64,000 nt of DNA, taken from assembly GCA_963793675.1 (NCBI GenBank), contig CAWCBA010000010.1:744001-808000 (forward strand), given 5' to 3'. Each line of letters begins with the position of its first letter. Positions within the stretch are counted from its first letter, which is position 1. The notes under the pieces were generated by a model, which was not told the DNA's origin, made no database searches, and was given only the letters and a program-made list of their open reading frames with translations. This stretch comes from RPQJ01 sp963793675 (lineage in GTDB: Bacteria > Pseudomonadota > Gammaproteobacteria > Steroidobacterales > Steroidobacteraceae). The translations under genes were made by a program, and so were the position numbers. Below are positions 48,271 to 57,471 of this stretch, piece after piece.

Positions 48271-48753
48271 ATGTTGCTCGACCACCTCTGCATCACGTCC
48301 TGGCGCGCACGGCCGGTGAGCTTCGTGAGCCTCATGTCGCTCTACGAAAGCAACTTCCTGCGCCTGAAGGAACTGGCAGGTGACATCCGCCGCCACCATG
48401 GCGTCAGGGTGTCGCGCACGAAAGCGGATTGCGACCTGCACCTGTCGGTGCTCGAGCACACGCCTTACACGTCGGCGGTGCGGCTCACGTACGTCTTCGA
48501 AGAGAGCGCCGCCGCGGTGGCCGACCCCGATCTCGAGATTCGCGTCTACCACGACGCGCGGCTTGCCGAAGTCGTCGCCTGCGGCCGGTGGATTCGCCAC
48601 CAGAGCCTCGAGCACGTGCGTGCCGGCATCCCGGCGCAGCTTGGCGAGCGCTGGCTGCGCAACATGATGCTCAACAAGTGGCTCGATTACTGCCTCGAGC
48701 GCGGTCACGAATTTACGCCAGCAGCGAAGGTTGCGGCGCATGCGCCTGCCTGA
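48271..48753 (+). CDS. DUF1249 family protein
   Basis: A 160-residue cytoplasmic protein of a conserved gammaproteobacterial family with unknown function. Diagnostic features are the LYESNFLRLKEL helix and the ending LNKWLDYCLERGHEF. TATATT lies six bases before ATG 48271, exactly where a -10 element would put transcription start at the A of the ATG, so it may be translated from a leaderless mRNA. Its end overlaps the next gene by 14 bases. Confidence 0.88.
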   Translation: MLLDHLCITSWRARPVSFVSLMSLYESNFLRLKELAGDIRRHHGVRVSRTKADCDLHLSVLEHTPYTSAVRLTYVFEESAAAVADPDLEIRVYHDARLAEVVACGRWIRHQSLEHVRAGIPAQLGERWLRNMMLNKWLDYCLERGHEFTPAAKVAAHAPA

Positions 48754-49777
48754 GAAACTGCGCCGGCTGGCATACCGGCTCGCCGGCCGCGAACCATCCA
48801 TCGAAGACGAACGGCTGTTTGCGCTGTTCCGCAATCGCGTCGAGCTGAAGAAAGAGCTCACGGCGCTCGACGACGAGCGCCACCGGTTGCTCGACCGCCT
48901 CAAGCTGCAGGAAGGCGCGACGATGCGCGTCGAAGAGCAGATGGCGTCGCTCGAGCAGTACCTCGGCCGGCCGGACGAGGGCTACAAGAGCCTCGCGTAT
49001 TTCCAGCTGAAAGCGCTGTGGCGCGTCGCGTGCAAGCGACTGGAACAGTTCGGCGCCGAGCTCGCGCGACAGCAGAAGGACCGGGAGCGCAAGACCCAGC
49101 TCGCCGAGTTCGACCGCAGCAGGCGCGAGCGCATTGCCCTGGTGGATCGCGAACTGGTCGAGGCGAGGGTACTCGGTGAACAGCTGCAGGCCGAGCAGAA
49201 ACTCGCCAGGCAGAAGCTCGGTTCACTGAAGGGTTTCTGGAACTATTTCCGGCGGCGTGCTCTGTTCGAAGCGATCCAGGCGCGCGAGCTGCGCATCGTC
49301 GCGGCCAATGACCAGATCGAGTCGATCGTCGCCCAGGTCCAGGCGATCCAGTCCGAACCACCGCCCGTGTACGAGGGCTTGAGCGTGGACGGGCGGCGTG
49401 CAGTGAACGTCGCGGTCATCGGCTACGCCGAGCTGCTTTATGAGCGATTGGCCCCGGGGGACCTGGCGGATCTCGCGCGCCAGAGCACGCTGAAGCGGGT
49501 GTTCGACGCGGGTTACGGTACGCCGCAGGAATGCCAGGCGCTGATGCACAAGGCGTCGCAGGCGGTCGCCGACATCGAGCGCATGAGCGACGACCTGGCG
49601 GAAATCAAGTCGCGGTCGGATCGACTACGCGGTTCCGTCGTCTATCGCAGCGCGGAGGAAACGGTGCCGAACGCGGACTCCATCGCGCCGGCAGACGCCC
49701 GGGCCGGCACGCGGCGCATGGCGCCCAACGTCCTGCTCGACGAGTACTGGGACATCTACCGCGCCCTGGTCCGGTGA
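48740..49777 (+). CDS. coiled-coil hypothetical protein
   Basis: A 345-residue soluble protein with no recognised family. Long heptad-rich helices run from about residue 20 to 180 (ELKKELTALDDERHRLLDRL, then RKTQLAEFDRSRRERIAL) with a shorter folded part near 210-330. No signal peptide, though the basic N-terminus (LPEKLRRLAYRLAGR) could bind membrane or nucleic acid. ATG 48740 has GAAGG upstream; it overlaps the DUF1249 gene, so coupling is likely. Confidence 0.72.
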   Translation: MRLPEKLRRLAYRLAGREPSIEDERLFALFRNRVELKKELTALDDERHRLLDRLKLQEGATMRVEEQMASLEQYLGRPDEGYKSLAYFQLKALWRVACKRLEQFGAELARQQKDRERKTQLAEFDRSRRERIALVDRELVEARVLGEQLQAEQKLARQKLGSLKGFWNYFRRRALFEAIQARELRIVAANDQIESIVAQVQAIQSEPPPVYEGLSVDGRRAVNVAVIGYAELLYERLAPGDLADLARQSTLKRVFDAGYGTPQECQALMHKASQAVADIERMSDDLAEIKSRSDRLRGSVVYRSAEETVPNADSIAPADARAGTRRMAPNVLLDEYWDIYRALVR

Positions 49778-49811
49778 GCCTGCCGGCCCCCCGGACGGGC
49801 GAGCGTCGGCT

Positions 49812-52800
49812 TCAGATCCCGGGCTCAGCCTGCGGCGTGCCGGTCGGAGGTGCTTCGGCGGCGGGCTGCTCGCGGGTGAAAACCCGCTTGCGCCACAGGT
49901 TCAGGTCGTCGAACCAGACGTAGAACAGCGGCACGATGATCAGCGAGACCATCGCCGAGAACGCGAGGCCGCCGATGATGGCGCGCGCCAGCGGATAGTA
50001 CGCCGGGCCTTCGCCGCCGCCACCCACCTGCGCGTCGCCGATCGCGAGCGGCAACATGCCGAGCAGTGTCGTGAGCGTCGTCATCATGATCGGTCGCAGC
50101 CGGTCGTGTCCGGCCTGCAGTATCGCCTGGTGCCTGGGCATGCCGGCGTGTCGCAGGTCGATCACGTGCGCGATCAGCACGATGCCGATGTTCACGACCA
50201 CGCCCATCAGTACCATGAAGCCGATCATCGCCATCATGGTGATGGTGGTGCCGGTCAATGTGAGGAACCAGATCGAGCCCACGATTGCGAAGACGATCGA
50301 GGTGATGATCGAGAGCGGGTACAGCGCGGACTCGAACAGCGAGGCCATCACCAGGAAAATCAGCACCACCGCGAGCAGCATGTTCTGCGCCATGGTCTGG
50401 ATGGCCTTGTCGTTCTCCTCGAAGCCGCGGCCGAATTTCCAGGTGTAGCCGGCCGGCAGCGGATACGCGGCCATGACGGGCTCGACGCGCTTGCGCACTT
50501 CCTCCATGGTCGTGCCCTTGCTCAGGTTCGCGTCGATCAACACCGTGGTCAGGCGATTGAGGCGCGTTATCTCGCGGTCGCTCGGTTGCACCACGAATTC
50601 GGCGACCGCGCCGAGGTCGGTGCGGGAGCCGTCGGGCAGCATCACCGGCACGCGGGCCAGGTCTTCGACCGACTGGCGGTCGGATTCACGGAACGCGAGC
50701 CGCATGGTGATCTCACGCTCCGACGTGCGCAGTTCCGGCAGGCGGTCGCCGCGCATCGCGCCCGCGACCGTCATGGCGATGTCCTGCGTGGTCAGGCCGA
50801 GTTGCGAGGCGCGGTCCCGGTTCACGACTACCTGCACTTCCTGCTCGCCGGTGCTGGCCTCGGAGCGCACGGCCTCGAGCCCTGGCACCGACGACAGCCG
50901 GTGCGCGACCGCGCGGGAAATGTCCGCCAGTCGTTCCGTGGATTCGCCTGCGAGCTGCAGGCTGAACGACGTGGAGCCGCTCATGCTGTCGTCGAAGGTG
51001 AAGCTCGGCTTGCCGATGATGATCTCCGGCATGTCCTTCAGCACCATCTCCATGACCTGCTGCGCCGGGACCTTTGCGTCCTCCTTGGCCGTCAGGTACA
51101 GGCGGGTGCTGGCCTGGTCGTTCTGCCAGTACGAGTAGTACGTGTCGATGTCGAACTTTTCCTTGTTCGCGCCGATGTACGCCTCCACGCGCCGCACCGC
51201 CTGCTCGACGCGCTGCATCGGGTGCGAGCCTTCGAGGTGGTAGTTGATCATCAGCACGCGGCTCGCTTCCTGGGGGAACGGATCCACCTTCGTCAGCTTG
51301 AGCATGAAAAGCGGCACGGGTGAGACGACGATCAGGACGGTGATCAGTGCCATCCACTTGCGGTGGGTGAGGGCCCAGTTCAGCACCTTCTCGTAGCGGT
51401 TCTGCAGCCGACCGAACCAGGAGCCGTCCTTGACAGGCGGCGGCGGCGACATGCGCGCGGCGAGCATCGGCAGCAGCGTCTGGGCGATCACCAGCGACGC
51501 CAGCATCGCGACGATGATCGGCACCGCAACGTGCACCAGGAAGATCGACATCTGGTTGCGCTCGCCGAAGACCAGCGGCAGGAAGACGATGATCATCGAG
51601 AACGTGCCGGCGAGCGTCGCTACGCCCACTTCCTTCACGCCCGCGAGCGTCGATTCGAGCGGATGGCCCGGGTGCAGCTGCCGGTGCCGGAAAATGCTTT
51701 CCGTGATCACGACCGAGTTGTCGACCAGCATGCCGATCGCGAGCAGCATGCCCATCATCGTCAGGATGTTGAGCGTGAAGCCCAGGAAGTACATGGCCGC
51801 CAGCGTGACCAGCAACGACGCCGGCACGGCGAGGCTGACGATCATGGTAGTCGGCAGGTGCCGCAGGAAGAACAGCAGCATGAAGAAGCTGAGCACGGCG
51901 CCGATCAGGCCCGCCTTGCGCAGTTCGCTCAGCGAGCTGCGGATGCTGTCGGCCTGGTTGCCGACGACCAGGACCTGGATGCCCTGGAACTGCGGCCGTT
52001 CGCGGGCCTTGCCGACGGCTTCCAGCACGCGATCGGCGACATCGACCACGTTGGCCTGCGTTGCCTTGTACACATTGATGCCAACGGCAGGGCGGCCATC
52101 CATGCGGCGGCCCACGGTGAGTTCAGGCGAGACCAGCTCGACCTGGGCGATGTCCCCGAGCCGCACTCCGGGGGAGACCAGCAGGTTGCGGACGTCATCG
52201 ATGCTGTTGAATTCACCGATCGGACGCACCGTGAAGCGCGAGTTGTTCTCGGTGATCTCGCCGGCGCTCACGGAGAAATTGCTCTGCTCGAGCAGGGTGC
52301 GCAGCCGGCGCACGTCGACGCTGTAGGCGGCGAGCCGGGTCGGGTCGACGAGGATGCGCACTTCGCGTGGCTGCACGCCCTGCAATTCGACACGCGCGAC
52401 GCCCTCGATGCGCTCGATCGGCCGCTGCAGGTATTTCTCCAGCATCTCGTACTGGTCCGTCAGGTCATAGTCGGACGAGATGCGAATCACGGCCACCGGC
52501 TGGTCGCCCGAGCTGAAGGCGAACATCAGCAGCCGGTCGGCGCCGACCGGCAGCTGCGGCCGGATCGAGTCGAGCTTGGTGCGGACGTCGAATGCGGCGG
52601 CGTCCACGTCGCGGCCCCAGTCGAACAGCACGGTGAAGGTCGCCTGGTCGGACTGCGCGCTGGCCCGGATCTCCTTGATGCCCGAGAGCGTTGCCAGCGC
52701 CTCCTCGACCGGGCGCACCACGAGCTCTTCCATCTCCTGCGGGGTCGACCCGGCGTACGGCACGACGATCTGCATGCCGGGAAATGAAATGTCCGGCATG

Positions 52801-52907
52801 GCCTCGAGTCGCAGCAGCTTGCCGGAGATCAGGCCGACGGCGAGCAGCGCGAGCGCCACCATGACCGTGGTCACGGGGCGGGCCAGGGCGACCTTGGTAT
52901 GCAGCAT
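49812..52907 (-). CDS. RND-family efflux permease (second of a tandem pair)
   Basis: A 1031-residue inner-membrane proton-driven exporter of the AcrB/MdtC/MuxC type. It has the N-terminal helix (ARPVTTVMVALALLAVGLIS), the porter domain, and the proton-relay helix 4 with LAIGMLVDNSVVITESIFR (Asp present). The second half repeats the architecture up to FMVLMGVVVNIGIVLIAHV. It lies 12 bases after the first permease gene. Tandem permeases behind one adaptor gene suggest a heteromeric pump like MuxBC or MdtBC. Substrates are unknown. Confidence 0.93.
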   Translation of the reverse strand: MLHTKVALARPVTTVMVALALLAVGLISGKLLRLEAMPDISFPGMQIVVPYAGSTPQEMEELVVRPVEEALATLSGIKEIRASAQSDQATFTVLFDWGRDVDAAAFDVRTKLDSIRPQLPVGADRLLMFAFSSGDQPVAVIRISSDYDLTDQYEMLEKYLQRPIERIEGVARVELQGVQPREVRILVDPTRLAAYSVDVRRLRTLLEQSNFSVSAGEITENNSRFTVRPIGEFNSIDDVRNLLVSPGVRLGDIAQVELVSPELTVGRRMDGRPAVGINVYKATQANVVDVADRVLEAVGKARERPQFQGIQVLVVGNQADSIRSSLSELRKAGLIGAVLSFFMLLFFLRHLPTTMIVSLAVPASLLVTLAAMYFLGFTLNILTMMGMLLAIGMLVDNSVVITESIFRHRQLHPGHPLESTLAGVKEVGVATLAGTFSMIIVFLPLVFGERNQMSIFLVHVAVPIIVAMLASLVIAQTLLPMLAARMSPPPPVKDGSWFGRLQNRYEKVLNWALTHRKWMALITVLIVVSPVPLFMLKLTKVDPFPQEASRVLMINYHLEGSHPMQRVEQAVRRVEAYIGANKEKFDIDTYYSYWQNDQASTRLYLTAKEDAKVPAQQVMEMVLKDMPEIIIGKPSFTFDDSMSGSTSFSLQLAGESTERLADISRAVAHRLSSVPGLEAVRSEASTGEQEVQVVVNRDRASQLGLTTQDIAMTVAGAMRGDRLPELRTSEREITMRLAFRESDRQSVEDLARVPVMLPDGSRTDLGAVAEFVVQPSDREITRLNRLTTVLIDANLSKGTTMEEVRKRVEPVMAAYPLPAGYTWKFGRGFEENDKAIQTMAQNMLLAVVLIFLVMASLFESALYPLSIITSIVFAIVGSIWFLTLTGTTITMMAMIGFMVLMGVVVNIGIVLIAHVIDLRHAGMPRHQAILQAGHDRLRPIMMTTLTTLLGMLPLAIGDAQVGGGGEGPAYYPLARAIIGGLAFSAMVSLIIVPLFYVWFDDLNLWRKRVFTREQPAAEAPPTGTPQAEPGI

Positions 52908-52919
52908 GGCGTCCGCTCC

Positions 52920-55900
52920 TCAGCTGGCGGCGACTTCTGCGGCAGCAGTGCCCGGCAGGTCCGTCTGCGGTCGCCGTGCAACGAACTGCTTGCGGTCCAG
53001 CACCGAGTAGACGACCGGGATCACCAGCAGGGTCAGGAAGGTCGTGAGCAGTACTCCGCCGATCACGGTGATCGCCATCGGTGCACGGACTTCCGCGCCC
53101 TCGCCGATGCCGAGCGCCATCGGCAGCAGGCCGAGGATGGTGGTGAGCTTGGTGATCAGGATCGGGCGCAGGCGCAGCTTGCCGCCTTCGACGATGGCGT
53201 CGAACTTCGGCATGCCACCCGCACGCAGCTGGTTGACTGCGTCGATGAGCACGATCGACTGGTTGACCACGATGCCCGCCAGCATGATCAGGCCGATGTA
53301 GGCGACCACGTTGACCGTCGTACCGGTGAGCCACAACGCCCAGACCGCGCCGATCAGCGCCAGCGGGATCGTGAGCAGGATCACGAACGGGTGGATCAGC
53401 GATTCGAACTGCGAGGCCATCACGAGGTAGACCAGGAAGATGGCGAGCACCAGCACGAACTGCAGCGACTTGAACGAGGCGGTCATTTCCTCGCTCTGGC
53501 CGGAGAGGAAGGCCGTCGTGCCCACGGGCAGTTCCACCTTCTTCACGATCGTGTCGAGCGCGGCGACGGCCGAGCCGAGGTCCCCGCGCGCGAGGTTGGC
53601 CGAGATCACCGCGACGCGTTCCTGCCCGACGCGCCGCACCTCTGCCGGGCCCATCGCCAGCCTGACGTCGGCGACCGCGCTGAGCGGCACCGGGAAAGTC
53701 ACTGCCAGGGTTGACGATCAGGTTGCGCACCTCCTCGATCGAGGCGGCGCGCGAATCGACGCTGCGCACCAGCACGTCGATCTGCTTGTCGCGCAGCTTG
53801 TAGCGCGTCGCCACCTCGCCGCGGACGCTGTTGACGACGCGGTTCGCGATGTCGCGGACGACGAGGTTCAGCTGTGTCGCACGTTCCTGGTCGAAGACGA
53901 TCTGGATTTCGGGATTGCCGGCCTCGACTGTCGTCTTGACGTCGGCGAAGCGCCCGTCCTTGAGCATCTCCTGGCGCACCGACTCGGCGGCCACGCCGAG
54001 CCGGTCCAGGTCGTAGCCGGAGACGACCACCTCGAGCGGTGTCGCCATGCTGAAGAGTGCAGGGCGACTGAAGCGATACTGCAGTCCTGCCATCTGCTCG
54101 AGGTCCGTGCGCATGCCGGCCATCGCCTTTTCTTCGTCCTCGCGGTCCGCGCCGGCCTGCAGCGTGATGCTGAGCCGGCCGGTGTTTTCGCCGGCGTCGA
54201 CCGGGTTGGCGTCGAGACGGTTGCCCGTGCCTGCGACGCTGTAGGCCAGTTCCACGTTGCCGAGCGAGTCGCTGGCGCGCTGTGCGGCCTGCACCGAGCG
54301 GTCGGTCTGTTCCAGCGGCGTGCCGGGCGGCAGGCGCAGGTCGACGTTGAACTCGCCCTGCGACATCTGTGGAATCAGCTCCGTGCCCAGCCGCGGCAGC
54401 ACCAGCGTCATCGTCAGCACGAACAATGCCACGGCGGCGCCGATGACCTTGCCCGGGTGCGCGAGCGCCCAGGTGATGGCTCCCAGGGTACTTGCGGTCC
54501 GCCCAGCGGTTCACGGCCTGTGTCGCGTTGACGAGGGGGCTCAGCGCGAGCTTGCAGCCGCTGGCGATCAACCCTCCGAGGCGCGCGATGCCGTCACGCG
54601 CGGCCCGCAGCCCACGCCCGACCCGGCCCAGCGGCTTCGGCTCGATGGGTGCGGCTGCTGCGGCCACCGCCGCGCGGGCCCGGCCCGCGGCGAGCATCGG
54701 CACCAGCGTCAGCGCGACCAGCAGCGAGAAGCTGCAGCGCGAAGGCGACCGTCAGCGACTGGTCCTTGAACAACTGGCCCGCGATGCCGGTGATGAAGAT
54801 CATCGGCGCGAAGACCGCGACCGAAGTCAGCGTGGCAGCGAACACCGCGCCAGCGACCTCGGTCGTGCCGCGCCGGGCGGCCTCGACGCGTGTCAGGCCT
54901 CGCTCGTGGTTGCGCACGATGCTTTCGAGCACCACGACCGCGTTGTCGACGAGCATGCCGACCGCCAGCGCAATGCCACCAAGCGACATGATGTTGAGCG
55001 TGATGTCGAACGCGTACATCAGCACGAACGTGCCGAGCACCGAGACGGGGATCGCGATGCTGCTGATCAGCGTGGCGCGTGCGTCGCGCAGGAACGCGTA
55101 CAGCACCAGGATCGCGAGCAGGCCGCCGATGAGCGCCGAGGTTTTCACTTCGCTGATCGCCGCGGCGATGAACGTGGACTGGTCGTAGACCTGCCGCAGC
55201 CTGGTGCCCTGGGGCAGGTTCTTCTCGAGTTCCTTGATGCGTGCACGCACGCCGTTCGCGAGCGCCACGGTGTTCGCGTCGCCTTCCTTGTAGACGGCGA
55301 GCTCGATCGACTCCCTGCCGTTGACGCGCGTAATCGCCTCGCGGTCCTTGTAGCCACGCGTGACGTTCGCGACGTCACGCAGGTAGACGGGCTGGCCGTC
55401 CCTGGTGGCGATGATCGCGTTCGCCATCTGCTCGACGCTCTCGAACTCGTTCAGCGTGCGCACCAGGAAGCGTTGCGTGCCCTGCTCGAGCCGGCCGCCG
55501 GACAGGTTCACGTTCTCGGCGCGGATGCGGCGCGTGACGACGTCGATCGAGAGCCCCAGCTGCGCGAGCTTCTGCTGGTCGACGAAGACCTGTACTTCGT
55601 CCTCGTAACCGCCGCTCACCTTGACCGCGGCCGAACCCTCGACCGCTTCGAGGTCGGGCTTCAGCCGGTCTTCCGCGAACCGGCGCAGCGCCTTGAGCCG
55701 CTCGATGCTGTCGGCGCCGGTCGCGGCGCCTTCGTCCATCAGCGCGATGCGCATGACGGGTTCGCTCGCCGGGTCGAAGCGCAGCAGCAGGGGCCGCTTG
55801 GCCTCGATCGGCAGCTGCAGCAGGTCGAGCTTCTCGCGGACGTCGATGCCCGCGATGTCCATGTCGGTGCCCCAGAGGAACTCGAGCGTCACGTCGGACT

Positions 55901-56168
55901 GGCCGGCGCGCGAGACCGAGCGCACTTCGCGGACGTTGCGGATGATGCTGACGGTTTCCTCGACCGGGCGCGTGATCAGCGTCTCCAGTTCGAGCGGCGC
56001 GGCGCCCGGCAACTCGGTCCGGATCGTGATGGTGGGGTAGGAGAGGTCGGGCAGCAGGTTCAGCTTCAGCCGCGAGAGCGACACGAAGCCGAACAGGGCG
56101 ATGGCGACCGTGAACATCACGATGGTGACGCGGCGTTCGATCGCGAAGTCGATCAGTGACTTGAGCAT
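52920..56168 (-). pseudogene. RND-family efflux permease (first of a tandem pair), three frameshifts
   Basis: A permease of about 1080 residues that is distributed over four frame segments. 54740-56168 holds the N-terminus and helix 4 with LAVGMLVDNAVVVLESIVR. The following segments supply the middle and the end (YIGLIMLAGIVVNQSIVLID, then LTKLTTILGLLPMALG). The breaks near 54740, 54490 and 53705 each disappear if a single base is removed from a T or C run (CTTCTCG, TACCCTGG and GACTTTCCC). The gene lies between the adaptor and the second permease and all domains survive. A real loss would disable the heteromeric pump; sequencing error is more likely. Confidence 0.88.
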
Positions 56169-56220
56169 GGATTGTCCCCGGGGGGAAGGACGCCGCCCGG
56201 GCGGCGTCCCGCAGCTTGCC

Positions 56221-57358
56221 TTACTTCGCCTTGGCCTGGTCGGACGCGAGTGCCGCGGCCGGCTGCGGCGCGCCGTCACCGACGATCTTCACCAGCGTAC
56301 CGGTCTTGAGGCCTGCCTGGCCGACCGTCACGACCTGCTCGCTGCCCTTGAGGCCGTCGAGCACTTCGATCCAGCCGCCGTTCGCGAGACCGGTCGTCGA
56401 TCGTGCGCTGTTCGGCCTTGCCGCTCGCGACGACGAACACGGACTGCTGGCCGTCCGCTTCGATAATCGCCGTGCGTGGCAGCTGCAGCGCGTCCTGGCG
56501 CCGCTCGTAGACGATGTTGACGCGCGCGAACATGCCGGGCTTCAGCGTGCGCGTCGCATCCGGGACCTCGACGCGGGCGCGGAAGGTGCCGGTCTGCGGG
56601 TCGACGGTCGGGCTGATGCGCGAGATCGTGCCGATGAAGCGGGCGCCGCCGAGCGCGTCGATGACGACTTCGGCATTCTGTCCCGGCGCGATCTTGCGGA
56701 ATTCCTTTTCCGGCACGTGCACGAAGGCCAGCAGGGGATCGAGGTCGGTGACCGTGAACGTCGGATCGTTCGGCCCGATGGTGTTGCCGACCTTGATATT
56801 GCGCGCCGAGATGACGCCGTCGATCGGCGCGCGGATCTCGGTGTAGCTCAGTTCGAGGCGGGCGCTGTCGTAACCTGCGCGCAGGGCGTCGAGGTCGTAC
56901 TTGGTGTTCTCGGCAGTGCTCTTCGGCACGAGGCCTTTCTCGGCGAGTTCGAGCGTGCGCTTGTAGTCGCGCTCGAGCTTGCGCAGGTTGGCTTCCGTCT
57001 GGGCCAGCGTGAGGCGGAGGCGGTCGCCATCGAGCCGTGCCAGCACCTGGCCCGTCTTCACCGCGTCGCCTTCCTCGACAAAGATCTGCCGCACCTCGCC
57101 GCCGACCTTGGCCACGACCGTGGCTTCTTCGTGGGCTTCGATCGGTGCGGTGCCAGAGTAAACGGCCACCATCTCGGCGCGCTTCAGGGGCTGCACCTCG
57201 ACCGGCACGGTCGCGTTCTTCTCCGCGTCGGCGTCTTCCGTGGCTTTGCCGTTCTTGCAGCCGGCGGCCAGCGCGCCCACCAGGCCTGCCAACGCCAGCC
57301 AGCGTATGGAGTTGCGCCACGGACCGGGCGACGGCAGGTGTTGATTCGTCATGGACAT
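56221..57358 (-). CDS. RND periplasmic adaptor (membrane fusion protein), 3' frameshift
   Basis: An adaptor of about 379 residues for the two permeases downstream. It has a lipoprotein-like signal peptide ending AGLVGALAAGC, a beta-barrel and lipoyl region (EATVVAKVGGEVRQIFVEEG), the helical hairpin (EANLRKLERDYKRTLELAEK) and EIRAPIDGVISARNIKVGN. Near 56395 an extra G shifts the frame; read through it the protein continues ID-TGLANGGWIEVLDGLKG and ends at 56221. As sequenced it stops at 56276. ATG 57358 is used; 57352 is possible. The operon promoter and palindromic operator lie upstream. Confidence 0.9.
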
Positions 57359-57391
57359 CGAGCCCCTGTGGATCGGTTCGAACTAGGCGCG

Positions 57392-57431
57392 ATGGTATGG
57401 AACTCTAGTGTTGTAGTCAAGTACAACACTA
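57392..57431 (-). promoter_or_regulatory. promoter and palindromic operator of the RND operon
   Basis: On the minus strand TTGACT (57420-57415), 17 bases, TACCAT (57397-57392) is a strong promoter for the efflux operon. A perfect 10-bp inverted repeat, TAGTGTTGTA / TACAACACTA with a 6-base centre (57406-57431), covers the -35. This is the size and symmetry of a TetR/AcrR-family operator. No TetR gene is in the window. Confidence 0.82.
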
Positions 57432-57471
57432 CCTACCTGACACCCGGCTGTCGGGGGGGCGCTGCCGAACC

